Made by a program: the position numbers and the translations under genes
Notes under the pieces: model-generated
Told to the model about the DNA's origin: nothing
What the model saw: only the letters and a program-made list of their open reading frames with translations
Database searches by the model: none
Assembly: GCA_016870155.1 (NCBI GenBank)
Contig: VGCE01000001.1
Coordinates: 332,001-396,000, forward strand
DNA: 64,000 bases
Direction of reading: 5' to 3'
DNA from: Actinomycetota bacterium
GTDB lineage: Bacteria > Actinomycetota > Thermoleophilia > Miltoncostaeales > Miltoncostaeaceae
Shown here: positions 40,500 through 50,300 of the stretch, piece by piece
Layout: the number at the start of each line of letters is the position of its first letter
How positions within the stretch are numbered: the first letter of the stretch is position 1

Positions 40500-43445
40500 G
40501 TGAGCAAGAAACTCATCATCTGCGAGAAGCCGTCGGTGGCCAAGGACGTCGCCACCGCCCTCCCCGAGACCTTCACGCAGAAGGGTGAGGCCTACGAGAG
40601 CGACCACTGGGTCATCTCCTACGCGGTGGGTCACCTGCTCGAGCAGGTGGACCCCGACGTTTACGACGCCCGCTTCCGCAAGTGGACGTACGAGGACCTC
40701 CCCATCATCCCCGAGCACTTCCGCTACCAGGCCCGCGACTCGCGGGCCGCCAAGCAACTGGGCACCCTCCACAAGCTCATGGCGCGGCCGGACGTGACGG
40801 GCATCGTCAATGCCTGCGACGCCGGGCGCGAGGGCGAGCTCATCTTCAAGCTCATCCTCGAGAGCGCCCCCGAGAAGGCCAAGGGCAAGCCCGTGGAGCG
40901 CGCGTGGTTCTCGTCGATGACCAGGGTGGCGATCCTGGACGCCTTCAGCACCCTGCGCCCCGATTCGGACATGCGCACCCTCGAAGACGCCGCCCGCGCC
41001 CGCAGCGAGGCCGACTGGCTGGTGGGCATGAACGGCACCCGCGCCGCCACCACCAAGGCCGGGTCGATCCGCCGCGTGCTGTCGCTGGGTCGTGTGCAGA
41101 CCCCCACGCTGGCCATGATCGTGCGCCGCGACCTCGAGATCACCGCCTTCACCCCCCTCGACTACTGGCAGGTGGACGCCATGTTCACCGGGGCGGAGTA
41201 TGACCTTCCGGGTATGTGGAACGACGTCGCGGGCACCCACCGCGACCTGCTGTTCATCGACGGCGACGGCAAGGCATTCAGGGACCGCATCAACGCCGCG
41301 GATGTCGCGCAGGCGATCGTCGATGCCGTGAGCGGGGCCCAGGGCACCGTGACCTCCGTCGAGAAGAAGCCGCGCACCGAGAACCCGCAGCTGCTCTATG
41401 ACCTCACCGCGCTGCAGCGCGACGCCAACCAGCGGCACGGCTTCTCGGCCTCGCGCACGCTGGCCGCGGCGCAGAGCTGCTACGACGAGCACAAGGTGCT
41501 CACCTACCCGCGCACCAACAGCCGCTACCTGAGCGGGGACATGGTGGGCAGCCTCAAGGGCGTAGTGTCGCGCGTGGGATCAGCCGACCCGCAGTACGCC
41601 GACGCCGCCCGCCAGGTGCTGGCGCTCGATGCCCTGCCGCTCGGCCGCGTGGTGAACGACGAGAAGGTCACCGACCACCACGCCATCATCCCCACCGACG
41701 GCGACCACGACCTCAGCCGCCTGGGCAACGACGCACGCCGCATCTATGACATGGTGGCCCGCAGGTTCCTCTCGGTGTTCCTGCCGCCCGCGCGGCTCGA
41801 GGACACCACCATCATCACCGACGTCCAAAGCCACACCTTCCGCAGCAGCGGCACGGTCATCATCGAGCCGGGCTGGTACGCGGTGGACGCCATGCGCCGC
41901 CACCGCGTCGAGAAGCAGGCCCAGGCCGAGCAGGCCGTGAACGAGGACGGCGAGGCCGAGCAGAAGGACCGCACGCTGCCGTCGGTGACCGTGGGCCAGG
42001 TGCTCACCTGCGCCCGCGCGGAGTCGCTGGCCAAGAGCACCAAGCCGCCCGCGCGCTTCAACGAGGGCAGCCTGCTCAAGGCCATGGAGACCGCCGGCAA
42101 GCTGGTGGACGACGACGAGGCCGCCGAGGCCATGAAGGACGGCGGCCTGGGCACCCCGGCCACGCGGGCCAACATCATCGAGAGCCTCATCGACCGCGAG
42201 TACGTGGAGCGCGAGGGCAAGCAGCTTCGCGCCACCGACAAGGCGATCGGCCTCATCACCATGCTGGGCGACCACCTGCTCACCAGCCCCGAGCTCACCG
42301 GCCGGTGGGAGCAGAGGCTCAACGAGATACAGGGCGGCGGCGAGACCCGCGCGGAGTTCGAGCGCGAGATCAAGGACTTCACGCGCCAGGTGGTGGACTG
42401 GTTCGCCGACAAGAGCCAGGACGACCTGCGGGTGCAGCGCACCGTCATCGCGCCCTGCCCCATAAACCTGCCCGATGGCACCAAGTGCAAGGGCAACATC
42501 GTGGAGCAGCGCAAGAGCTATTCGTGCGACAGCTACCACGGCAAGGACGACCCGGGCTGCGGCTACACGCTGTGGAAGCAGATGGACAACCGCACAATCA
42601 CGCTCGACGAGGCGAAGGAGTACATCGCCCAGGGCCTGCAGTCGAAGGACCTGGCACCCGAGCGCGAGGTGCTGGGCCCCTGCCCCACCGACGGCTGCGA
42701 CGGCGAGATCGTCGAGCGCGGGCGCTCGTACGGGTGCACCTCGTGGAAGAGCAAGACCGAGACCGGCTGCGGATACGTCATCTGGAAGCGCATGCGCGGC
42801 CGCCCGGATGAGGTGTCCATCGAGGAGGCCCGCCGCATGGTGGCGCGCGGCGAGACCAACGCCACGCCGCCCCGCGAGCCGGTGGCCGAGTGCCCGGTGC
42901 CGGGCTGCGGCGGCATGGTGGTGGAGCGCCCCAAGACCTACGGCTGCAACTCGTGGAAGAGCCCGCGCAACCGCGGCTGCGGGTACGTCATCTGGAAGCG
43001 CCCGCGTGGCTCGGAGCATGACATCACGGTTGAGGAGGCCAGGGCGAAGATCGAGGCCGATCGCGCCGATCCCGATGCCGTGGGGCTCGAGCCCGTGGTG
43101 GGCGGCCGCACGGCCAAGGGCACCAGCCGCACCAAGCGGGGCTCGGTGGATGCCGACGGGGCGATCGTGGCCCACCTGCTGCGCAAGGCCGTATGGACCG
43201 GCCTCGATGGCGGCGACAAGGTGACGCTCGAGATACCCAAGGGCGCCCACCGTGGGCTCGACTCCGAGGTGGTGGCGGGCCTCGGCCACGGCCTCGGGCT
43301 GCGCTCGAAGCCCCTCAAGCTGTGGTGCAAGGTGACCGATGGCGGCCCCGAGGCCGCCCGCGCGACGCTGGAATCACGCCTGCAGGACCGCATCCGCAAG
43401 GCCCTCGCGCCGACATCACATGCTGCAGTCGCCGCCACGGCCTGA
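40500..43445 (+). CDS. topB: DNA topoisomerase III-like type IA enzyme with three C-terminal zinc-finger-like repeats
   Basis: A 981-aa type IA topoisomerase. The TOPRIM domain has IICEKPSVAKDVA (catalytic Glu at residue 9) and NACDAGREGELIFKL (DxGRE). The active-site Tyr336 is in VLTYPRTNSRYLS, and RRVLSLGRVQTPTLAMIVRR and GLGTPATRANIIESLI are signature helices. The C-terminal third has three related repeats (about 650-695, 725-770, 805-850), each with paired cysteines and a CGYxxWK ending (for example CPTDGCDGEIVERGRSYGC), then a basic region and a last domain (VTLEIPKGAHRGLDSEV). It relaxes or decatenates DNA in replication and recombination. GTG 40500; no ribosome site, promoter just upstream. 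Confidence 0.93.
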   Translation: MSKKLIICEKPSVAKDVATALPETFTQKGEAYESDHWVISYAVGHLLEQVDPDVYDARFRKWTYEDLPIIPEHFRYQARDSRAAKQLGTLHKLMARPDVTGIVNACDAGREGELIFKLILESAPEKAKGKPVERAWFSSMTRVAILDAFSTLRPDSDMRTLEDAARARSEADWLVGMNGTRAATTKAGSIRRVLSLGRVQTPTLAMIVRRDLEITAFTPLDYWQVDAMFTGAEYDLPGMWNDVAGTHRDLLFIDGDGKAFRDRINAADVAQAIVDAVSGAQGTVTSVEKKPRTENPQLLYDLTALQRDANQRHGFSASRTLAAAQSCYDEHKVLTYPRTNSRYLSGDMVGSLKGVVSRVGSADPQYADAARQVLALDALPLGRVVNDEKVTDHHAIIPTDGDHDLSRLGNDARRIYDMVARRFLSVFLPPARLEDTTIITDVQSHTFRSSGTVIIEPGWYAVDAMRRHRVEKQAQAEQAVNEDGEAEQKDRTLPSVTVGQVLTCARAESLAKSTKPPARFNEGSLLKAMETAGKLVDDDEAAEAMKDGGLGTPATRANIIESLIDREYVEREGKQLRATDKAIGLITMLGDHLLTSPELTGRWEQRLNEIQGGGETRAEFEREIKDFTRQVVDWFADKSQDDLRVQRTVIAPCPINLPDGTKCKGNIVEQRKSYSCDSYHGKDDPGCGYTLWKQMDNRTITLDEAKEYIAQGLQSKDLAPEREVLGPCPTDGCDGEIVERGRSYGCTSWKSKTETGCGYVIWKRMRGRPDEVSIEEARRMVARGETNATPPREPVAECPVPGCGGMVVERPKTYGCNSWKSPRNRGCGYVIWKRPRGSEHDITVEEARAKIEADRADPDAVGLEPVVGGRTAKGTSRTKRGSVDADGAIVAHLLRKAVWTGLDGGDKVTLEIPKGAHRGLDSEVVAGLGHGLGLRSKPLKLWCKVTDGGPEAARATLESRLQDRIRKALAPTSHAAVAATA

Positions 43446-43458
43446 CATATTCCCGAGG

Positions 43459-43480
43459 TCGGGGGCGATGGGTCCCCCGA
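43459..43480 (+). terminator. hairpin between topB and nitroreductase genes
   Basis: TCGGGGG-CGATGGGT-CCCCCGA, a perfect 7-bp stem 13 nt after the topB stop. A terminator is likely; it lies 4 nt before the ribosome site of the next gene, so it could also affect that gene's leader. Confidence 0.5.
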
Positions 43481-43495
43481 GCTGAGGAGGGTGCA

Positions 43496-44152
43496 ATGGA
43501 TGCCGATGACGCAATCCGCCTGAGGCGCAGCGTGCGGTCGTACACCGACCAGCCGGTGAGCGACACGGACATCGACGCCATCCTCCGGCTCGCGCTGCTC
43601 GCCCCCACCGGCGGCATGGCGCAGGCCTGGAGCTTCATCGTGGTGCGCGACAAGGAGTTGCGCGAAGCCGTGGCCGAGATCGTCATCCGCGGTGGCGCGA
43701 AGTACTTCGAGACCGTGCGCCCGGCAGGCCCGGATGTCAGCGCCGACGAACACGCCGAGTGGGCGCGCGGGTACGCCGAGCAGGTGCTCGGCAACTACCG
43801 CCACGTTCCGGTGTGGCTCGTCGGGATGGTGGTGCCACGGCATGCCTTCCCCGACGACCAGGCCGAATGGGAGCGCGTGGCCGACCTGGTGTCGGTGGGC
43901 TTCGCCATGGAGAACCTCTTCGTGGCGGCCCGTGCCCGCGGGCTCGGCACCGTGCCGACGGTGTTCCACTGGTACGCGGAGGACGACTTCCGCGCGCTGC
44001 TGGACATCCCCGCCGGCTTCGAGATCCCCGTCATCACCCCGCTGGGATACCCCACCGAGTTCCCGGTGGGCCTCCCGCCCGCCATGGCGGCCAAGCGCCG
44101 GCCGTGGCGCACGCTCGTGCACGACGACCATTGGGATAACCCGCGGGCCTGA
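43496..44152 (+). CDS. nitroreductase family protein
   Basis: A 218-aa FMN-dependent oxidoreductase. The family start AIRLRRSVRSYTDQPVSD (FMN-phosphate Arg residues) is followed by LLAPTGGMAQAWSFIVVRD, and a C-terminal SVGFAMENLFVAARARGLGT helix and LGYPTEFPVG loop complete the FMN site. Substrates of such enzymes (nitro compounds, quinones, flavin) cannot be told from sequence. ATG 43496 has GAGGAGG 5 nt upstream, a strong ribosome site and unlike most starts here. A downstream HDDHWDNPR tail is basic and unremarkable. Confidence 0.9.
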   Translation: MDADDAIRLRRSVRSYTDQPVSDTDIDAILRLALLAPTGGMAQAWSFIVVRDKELREAVAEIVIRGGAKYFETVRPAGPDVSADEHAEWARGYAEQVLGNYRHVPVWLVGMVVPRHAFPDDQAEWERVADLVSVGFAMENLFVAARARGLGTVPTVFHWYAEDDFRALLDIPAGFEIPVITPLGYPTEFPVGLPPAMAAKRRPWRTLVHDDHWDNPRA

Positions 44153-44189
44153 GTGCCCGCTAAACCATCACGAAGGGACGCTGATCCAC

Positions 44190-44993
44190 ATGCACCGCAT
44201 CACCACCCGCAGGATCGCCGCCGGCGCCGCGGCGCTGGCGCTCATCACGGGCGGCGGCGTGCTCGCCGGCTGCGGCGGCAGCTCCGACTCCTCATCGGGC
44301 GGAGCCACCACCGCGGCGGCCACCAGCGCGGCGCCCAACGGCATCGAGGGCAAGTCGGCCGAGGAGATCCTCGACGCCTCGCTGGCCGCGGCCAACAAGG
44401 CGTCGTCGGTCACCGCAAAGGGCGCCATCACCCAGAGCGGGCAGGAGATCAAGCTCGACCTCCAGGTGGGACAGGAGGCCGCGCAGGGGTCCATCACCGC
44501 GCAGGGCGTGAACGTGGAAATCAAGGTCCTGGCCGGCAAGACGTACTTCAAGCTGAGCGGTGACGCCTTCGCGAAGATCGCGGGCCAGGGCGACAGCCCA
44601 GAGGTGGCCGAGGCCATCTCCGCGCTGCTGGGCGACAAGTGGCTGGTGGCGCCCGACGAGGCATCGGCCGGCCAGCTCGGCTCGCTGGGCCAGTTCGCAC
44701 AGAAGGACGAGCTGCTCAAGGGCATCCTGACCCCCGACGGCGACGCGACGGTCACAGGTACCGGCGAGGTGAACGGTCAGCCGGTGGTGCTGCTCGAGAG
44801 CAGCGACGGCACGGGCACGCTGGCCATCGCCACCACCGGCGAGCCGTACCCACTGCAGATCAAGGGCAGCGAGGGCGCCGATGGAGGCCAGATCGACTTC
44901 ACCGGCTGGAACGCGCCGGTGAACGTGACCGCGCCCACCGACGTGGTGGACATCGGCCAGCTGGCCGCGCTGGGCGGGTCGTCCAATGGATGA
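44190..44993 (+). CDS. LppX/LprG-like lipoprotein, first tandem copy
   Basis: A 267-aa lipoprotein. Basic RITTRRIA, a hydrophobic core and the lipobox VLAGC (about residue 28) are followed by a Ser/Gly/Thr linker and a domain with SAEEILDASLAAANKASSVT, DKWLVAPDEA and IDFTGWNAPVNVTAP, the pattern of LppX_LprAFG-type lipid-binding lipoproteins. Such proteins carry lipids in the cell envelope; the ligand is not known here. AAGGGA lies about 15 nt before ATG 44190 (loose spacing). The next gene encodes a paralogue. Confidence 0.78.
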   Translation: MHRITTRRIAAGAAALALITGGGVLAGCGGSSDSSSGGATTAAATSAAPNGIEGKSAEEILDASLAAANKASSVTAKGAITQSGQEIKLDLQVGQEAAQGSITAQGVNVEIKVLAGKTYFKLSGDAFAKIAGQGDSPEVAEAISALLGDKWLVAPDEASAGQLGSLGQFAQKDELLKGILTPDGDATVTGTGEVNGQPVVLLESSDGTGTLAIATTGEPYPLQIKGSEGADGGQIDFTGWNAPVNVTAPTDVVDIGQLAALGGSSNG

Positions 44994-45816
44994 CCCGGGG
45001 TATCGCCCCTTCAACCACGAATACGGAGTTCGCAGGAACCGCACGATCACGCGCAGGATGGCCGTATCGGCCGCCGCCCTGGCATTGGTCGGCGGCGTGA
45101 TGGCGGGCTGCGGCGGCGGGTACGACGCACAATCCGGCGCGGCCACCTCCGATGAGCCCAACGGCGTGGAGAAGCTTCCGGCCAAGGAGATACTCACCAC
45201 GAGCGCGGCCGCCATGGGCACCGCATCGTCGGTGACCGTATCCGGATCGGCGCAGGATGATGGCAGCGGCCCCGAGTTGTCCCTCGACCTCGTGCTGGGC
45301 ACGGGCGTCGGCGAGGGCACCACGTCGCTGGGCGGCACTCCCCTCATGGAGTTCCGCGAGACCGGCGGCAAGATGTACTGGAAGATCACCCGCGAGGGCG
45401 CCGAGGCGATCCTGGGTCCGGGCGAGGCCAGCACGCTCATCGGGGGCCGATGGCTGGTCGCCCCGGCCGACGCCGACAGCGATGAGGGCCTGGGCCCGGG
45501 CGCCTTCGGCGACAAGGACGAGCTGCTGGCGTCGCTGGTGCAGGAGGGAGCCACGGCAACCGTCACGGGCACCGGCGAGGTGAAGGGCACCCCCGTGGTG
45601 TTCGTCAGGACCAAGGGCAGCGATGGCGCGTCCACCCTGGCGATCCAGACCGTGGGCGAGCCCTACGTGGTGCAGGTGAAGGGCAAGGAGGCCGGGAACA
45701 TCGAGTTCACCAACTGGAACGCCCCGGTCACCGTGACCGCCCCCACCGGCGCGGTGAGCCCGGATGAGCTCATGAAGGACGCCGACCCGAGCAGCTCGGG
45801 GTCATCCTCGGGCTGA
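44986..45816 (+). CDS. LppX/LprG-like lipoprotein, second tandem copy
   Basis: A 276-aa paralogue of the preceding lipoprotein, with the same order: signal peptide, lipobox VMAGC, linker, LPAKEILTTSAAAMGTASSVT, GGRWLVAPADAD, VTGTGEVKGTPVVFV and FTNWNAPVTVTAPTGAV. Shared segments such as VTGTGEV and NAPVxVTAPT indicate a tandem duplication. ATG 44986 overlaps the stop of the first copy by 8 nt and leaves about 24 residues before the hydrophobic core; ATG 45058 would remove the basic n-region, so 44986 is used though the N-terminus is unsure. A strong terminator follows. Confidence 0.75.
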   Translation: MDDPGYRPFNHEYGVRRNRTITRRMAVSAAALALVGGVMAGCGGGYDAQSGAATSDEPNGVEKLPAKEILTTSAAAMGTASSVTVSGSAQDDGSGPELSLDLVLGTGVGEGTTSLGGTPLMEFRETGGKMYWKITREGAEAILGPGEASTLIGGRWLVAPADADSDEGLGPGAFGDKDELLASLVQEGATATVTGTGEVKGTPVVFVRTKGSDGASTLAIQTVGEPYVVQVKGKEAGNIEFTNWNAPVTVTAPTGAVSPDELMKDADPSSSGSSSG

Positions 45817-45844
45817 TCGCCTGATGTGAGCAGGTGACGCGTCG

Positions 45845-45871
45845 GGGCCCGTGCGCATCACGCACGGGCCC
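45845..45871 (+). terminator. strong terminator hairpin after the lipoprotein genes
   Basis: GGGCCCGTGCG-CATCA-CGCACGGGCCC, an 11-bp perfect stem starting 28 nt after the stop, followed by TTGATGT. It insulates the SOS-controlled imuB transcript downstream. Confidence 0.8.
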
Positions 45872-45893
45872 TTGATGTGCGTCGTCACCACAT

Positions 45894-45909
45894 GCGAACA
45901 TATGTTCGC
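45894..45909 (+). promoter_or_regulatory. LexA/SOS box upstream of imuB
   Basis: GCGAACATATGTTCGC, a perfect palindrome containing CGAAC-N4-GTTCG, the LexA operator consensus of Gram-positive bacteria and actinobacteria. It directly abuts ATG 45910, so a bound repressor would cover the promoter -10 region (TATGTT overlaps its right half). Damage-inducible control of imuB, DUF6504 and dnaE2 is thus expected. Confidence 0.92.
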
Positions 45910-47079
45910 ATGATCGTGACGGCACGCATACCGCTCTTCCCCCTCCGCATCGCGGTGCTCGAGGCCCGCGTGGCGTGGGATGACCCCATCGCGCTGGGTC
46001 CGGCGCCGGGCGAGGCGCAGGTGGTCGGGGAGTGCACGCCGGCCGCGTGGGCGCAGGGCGTGCGCCCGGGGCTGCGCGTGGGCGAGGCCATGGCGCGATG
46101 CCCGGAACTCGACCTGGTTGTGCCCCATCCCGACGCCGCCCGCGTGGCGGCCGACCGGATGAGCGCGCGCCTCGAGGACCTGGGCGCGGCGGTGCAGCCC
46201 ATGGACGGCGGCATGTGGTCGTTCATGGCCGGCGGGCTCATGCGCCTGCACGGCGGGCTCGATCCCCTCATGCGCCGGGCACGCGCCGCGTTGCCGGTGG
46301 GCTGCGATGGCCGCGTGGGCGCGGCGCCCACGCCGTTCGCATCATGCGAGGCCGCGCGCCACGGCGTGGTGATTGGCGCCCACGAGGTGGCGGGGTTCCT
46401 CTCCCCCCTCCCCGCCACGCGGCTTCCCCTGCCCCCGCGCACGCACCGGCTGCTGTCGTCGCTGGGCATCCGCACCATCGGGCATCTGGCCGCGCTGCCG
46501 CACGCATCGGTGCTCGACGCCCTCGGCCGGGACGGCCAGCGCGCATGGCGCATGGCCCGGGGCGAGGATGAGCCGCGCCTGCAGCCCAGGGTTCCGCCCG
46601 AGCCCCTGGGGGAGCACATGGACTTCCCCGACTCCCTGGGCGCGCTGCCCGCGCTGGAGGCGGCCATGCGCATGCTCATCACGCGGGCATGCGACCGGGT
46701 GATCGCCCGTGGCCGATCGGCGCGGTCGGTGGTGCTGCGCGCCCGGCTGGAGGACGGCGGGTCGTGGACCAGTTCCGTGGCGCTGCGCGAGGCCACGGCC
46801 GATGCCGGGCGCATCGGCCTGGCGTGCATCCCGCGGCTATCGGGAATCGGCGCGCCGGTATCGCACCTGGCAATCGAGGTGGACGCCGGCGGCCCGGCGG
46901 ATGCCGGGCAGATGACGCTGGTGGCGCGCCCCGATGACGAGCGGCGCAGGCGCGCAGCCGCTGCGCTCGACCAGGTGCGCGCCGCCGAGGGCGACGCCAC
47001 GGTGATGAGGCTGGTGGAGATCGAGCCCTGGAGCAGGCTCCCGGAGCGCCGATGGGCACTCGGTCCATACGAGGCCTAG
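45910..47079 (+). CDS. imuB: ImuB-like Y-family polymerase homologue
   Basis: A 389-aa Y-family polymerase relative that lacks the catalytic acidic residues: the first motif, DxD in active enzymes, reads ARIPLFPLRIAVLE, and the second acidic pair is replaced by MDGGMWSFMAGG. ImuB proteins are inactive adaptors that link DnaE2 to the sliding clamp in SOS mutagenesis. Other features are the palm and fingers (GVRPGLRVGEAMARCPEL), LPLPPRTHRLLSSLGIRTIGHLAAL (helix-hairpin-helix) and a little-finger domain. The start is immediately after the LexA box; leaderless translation is likely. The downstream DUF6504 gene overlaps its end by 28 nt. Confidence 0.88.
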   Translation: MIVTARIPLFPLRIAVLEARVAWDDPIALGPAPGEAQVVGECTPAAWAQGVRPGLRVGEAMARCPELDLVVPHPDAARVAADRMSARLEDLGAAVQPMDGGMWSFMAGGLMRLHGGLDPLMRRARAALPVGCDGRVGAAPTPFASCEAARHGVVIGAHEVAGFLSPLPATRLPLPPRTHRLLSSLGIRTIGHLAALPHASVLDALGRDGQRAWRMARGEDEPRLQPRVPPEPLGEHMDFPDSLGALPALEAAMRMLITRACDRVIARGRSARSVVLRARLEDGGSWTSSVALREATADAGRIGLACIPRLSGIGAPVSHLAIEVDAGGPADAGQMTLVARPDDERRRRAAAALDQVRAAEGDATVMRLVEIEPWSRLPERRWALGPYEA

Positions 47080-47309
47080 GCGGCCCGGAGCCCGCCCGCG
47101 TGATCGCCTCGCCCGGGGGTGCGCCGCATGCCGTGATCACGGGCGGCAGGCGACGCCTGGTGGTGGCCGTGCGCGACTCCTGGCGCGTGCAGGACCGCTG
47201 GTGGACCGACGACCCGGTGGACCGCGCGTACTTCGACGTGGTCATCGAGCCGGGCCGGGTGGCCCTGGTGTACCGCGAGGCGTCCGGTGACTGGTTCATA
47301 CATGGCTAG
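47052..47309 (+). CDS. DUF6504-like small protein of the mutasome cluster
   Basis: An 85-aa protein with SWRVQDRWWTDDPVDRAYFDVVIEP and a last segment VALVYREASGDWFIHG, characteristic of the small actinobacterial protein coded between imuB and dnaE2 or fused to imuB. The role is unknown; context suggests part of the SOS translesion complex. ATG 47052 overlaps the end of imuB and its stop overlaps dnaE2 by 8 nt. Confidence 0.8.
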   Translation: MGTRSIRGLGGPEPARVIASPGGAPHAVITGGRRRLVVAVRDSWRVQDRWWTDDPVDRAYFDVVIEPGRVALVYREASGDWFIHG

Positions 47310-50300
47310 CCCGCCCTACGTGGAGCTGCACGCCCATTCGGCGTTCAGCTTCCTCGACGGCGCGTCGCTGCCCGCCGAGATGGCCGAGCGCGCCGCCCAG
47401 CTGGACCACGAGGCGCTGGCCCTCACCGACCACGACGGCCTCTGCGGATCGCTGGAGTTCGCCCACGCCGCAGCGGCGGCGGGAGTGCGCCCGATAACGG
47501 GAGCGGAACTGACGGTGACCGCGGCGGCGGGATCGGGAGCGGGAGCGGGAGCGGATCCCTACCCCGGTGTCAGGCACTTAACCGACAGTGCCAGACACCT
47601 GGCCCCGCTGCACCTGCCCCCGCTGGCCATCAGGCACCTGACCCTGCTGGCAATGGATGCGCGGGGGTACGCCAACCTCTGCCGGCTCATCACCATGGCC
47701 CATGCGCACACGCGCGATGCGCCCGACCGGCGGGCCGGTGATCCCCTGCTGCCGCTGGACGCCCTCGAGGTGCACAGCGAGGGGCTCGCATGCCTGTCGG
47801 GGTGCGCGCGCCACGGGCTGGTGGCGGCACCGCTCGCGGCGGGCAGGCGCGCCGAGGCCGAGGCCATGCTCAGGCGTCTGGTGGGAATCTTCGGGCCCGG
47901 CCGCACGTGGGTGGAGATCCAGCGCCCGGGGCTGCGCGGCGACCTGGCGCTGGCCCGGGGGCTGGAGCAGCTGGCCGACCACGTGGGCGTGCCCGCGGTG
48001 GCCACCGGCGACGTGCACGCCCACGTGCCGCGCCGGGCATTCCTGCAGGACGCCCTGGTGGCCGTGCGGCACCGGCTCACCCTCGACGCATCGGAGGAGA
48101 TGCGCCGCGGCAACCGACAGGCGGTGCTGGTGCCGCCGCACGAGATGGCCCGCCGCCTGCGCGATCACCCCGCGGCCGTGGCCGAGACCCTGCGCCTGGC
48201 CGAGATGATCGGGTTCGACCTCACCCGCGACATGGGCTACCGCTTCCCCGACTTCGCATCGGGGCACCCCGGCGAGGACGCCGACGGCGCGCTGGCGCGC
48301 ATCTGCGCGGCCGAGGCCCGTCGCCGCTACCCCGACGGCCCGCAGCGGCACGAGGCCCTGGCGCGGCTCGACGAGGAACTCGGGCTCATCCGCTACCACG
48401 GCCTCTCGGGGTTCTTCCTGCTGCACCGGGACATCCTCGAGATCGCCCGCGAGGTGGCGCTGCGGGTGCGGCCCGAGGGATCGGCCCGCCGCGCCCTTCC
48501 GCCGGGCCGCGGCCGCGGGTCATCCGTGGGATCGATCGTCTGCTACCTCACCGGGCTCTCGCACATCGACCCCATCGAGAGCGGGCTGTTCCTCGGGCGC
48601 TTCCTCAACCGGGACATCCGATCGGTGCCCGACATCGACCTGGACTTCCCCCGGGATGTGCGCGCGGGCCTCATCGAGGAGGTCGTGCGCCGCTACGGCT
48701 CAGACCACGCGGCGCTGGTGGCGGCATTCCCCACCTTCCGCGCCCGCATGGCGATACGCGAGATCGGCGGCGCCCTGGCCCTGCCCCCCGCCGACATCGA
48801 GCGCCTCTCGCGCCTGGCCGACGGCTGGTCGTCGGCGGAGGCGGTGGAGGACGAGATACGCCGCATGCCGGGGGGTGAGGACCGCCTGCGCTCACGCCGG
48901 TGGCGGGCGCTGGCCATGCTGGCCAAGGAGGCCGCCGGGCTGCCCCGCCACCTCTCGCAGCACCCGGGCGGCATGATCGTGAGCGCCACGCCGCTGGTGG
49001 AGCTGGTGCCCGTGGTGCCCGCGGCGTTCCCCGGTCGGCAGATCTGCCAGTGGGACAAGGACTCCTGCGCGGACGCCGGCTTCGTGAAGATCGACCTGCT
49101 CGGGCTGGGGATGCTGAGCGCCGTGGAGGACTGCCTCGACCTCATCGCCCGCGAGCACGGCAGCGCGCCCGACCTCTCGCGCATCGGGTTCGACGACCCC
49201 GCGGTGTACGCGGAGATCCAGGATGCCGACACCGTGGGCGTGTTCCAGATCGAGAGCCGCGCGCAGATGCAGAGCCTGCTGCAGACCCGGCCCGAGAACC
49301 TCGACGACCTCACGGTGCAGGTGGCGCTGATCCGCCCGGGCCCGGTGAGCGGCGGCGCCGTGCACCCCTACGTGCGCCATCGCCGCGCGCGGCGCCACGA
49401 CCCGGCGTTCCGGCCGCCATACGACCACCCCCTGCTGGAGCCCGCGCTCGAGGAAACCCTGGGCGTGGTGGTGTTCCAGGAGCAGGTGCTCGAGGTGTCG
49501 ATGGCGCTGGCGGGATTCAGCGCCGGCGAGGCCGAGGACCTGCGCCGGGCCATGAGCCGCAAGCGCAGCCGCGACGCCATGCTGCGCATGTGGCAGCGCT
49601 TCCTCGCCGGGGCGCGCGAGCGAGGCGTGCCCGACGAGGTCACCCGCACGGTGTTCACCAAGCTCATCGGGTTCTCCAACTTCGGCTTCCCCAAGGCGCA
49701 CTCGGCCGCGTTCGCCGTGCTGGCCTACCAGAGCGCGTGGCTGAGGAGGCACCACCCCGCGGAGTTCCTGGCCGCGCTCATCAACGCCCAGCCCATGGGC
49801 TTCTACCCCCCGGCCAGCCTGGTGAGGGACGCCGGGAGGCGCGGCGTGCGCACCCTGCGCGCGTGCATCCGGCTGTCAGGCGTGCAGTGCACGGTCGACG
49901 CCGGCCGGGTGCGACTGGGGCTCGGCATGGTGCGCGGGCTGGGGGACGGCGGCGCGGCGCGCCTGGTGGCCGAGCGCGACGTCCACGGGCACTTCACGGG
50001 CGCGGCCGACCTGGTGGCGCGCACCGGCCTTCGCCCCGAGCAGGTGGCGTGGCTCGCGCGCGCCGGCGCGCTGGACGCCTTCGGGGTTCCCGAGCGCGAG
50101 CTGCTGTGGCAGGCCGGCACCCTCGCCCGCCCGCGGCGGGTGGCCGGCGGCGCGGGGGAGCAGATGCCCCTGCCCATCGACCCGGCCATGGCCCCGGCGC
50201 TGCCCGAGCCCGACCGCATCGATCGGGTCATCGCCGAGTACGAGGCCACGGGGGTATCCACCGGGTGGCACCTGATGACCCTCGTGCGGCCGGCCCTGCC

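Noticed and set aside
41580-43289. Long antisense open frame opposite topB (also long frames opposite sbcC, alaS, aspS and dnaE2)
   Set aside because: These are the usual by-product of GC-rich third codon positions; their translations are rich in Ala/Gly/Arg/His, show no domain, and the opposite strand carries a clear conserved enzyme.
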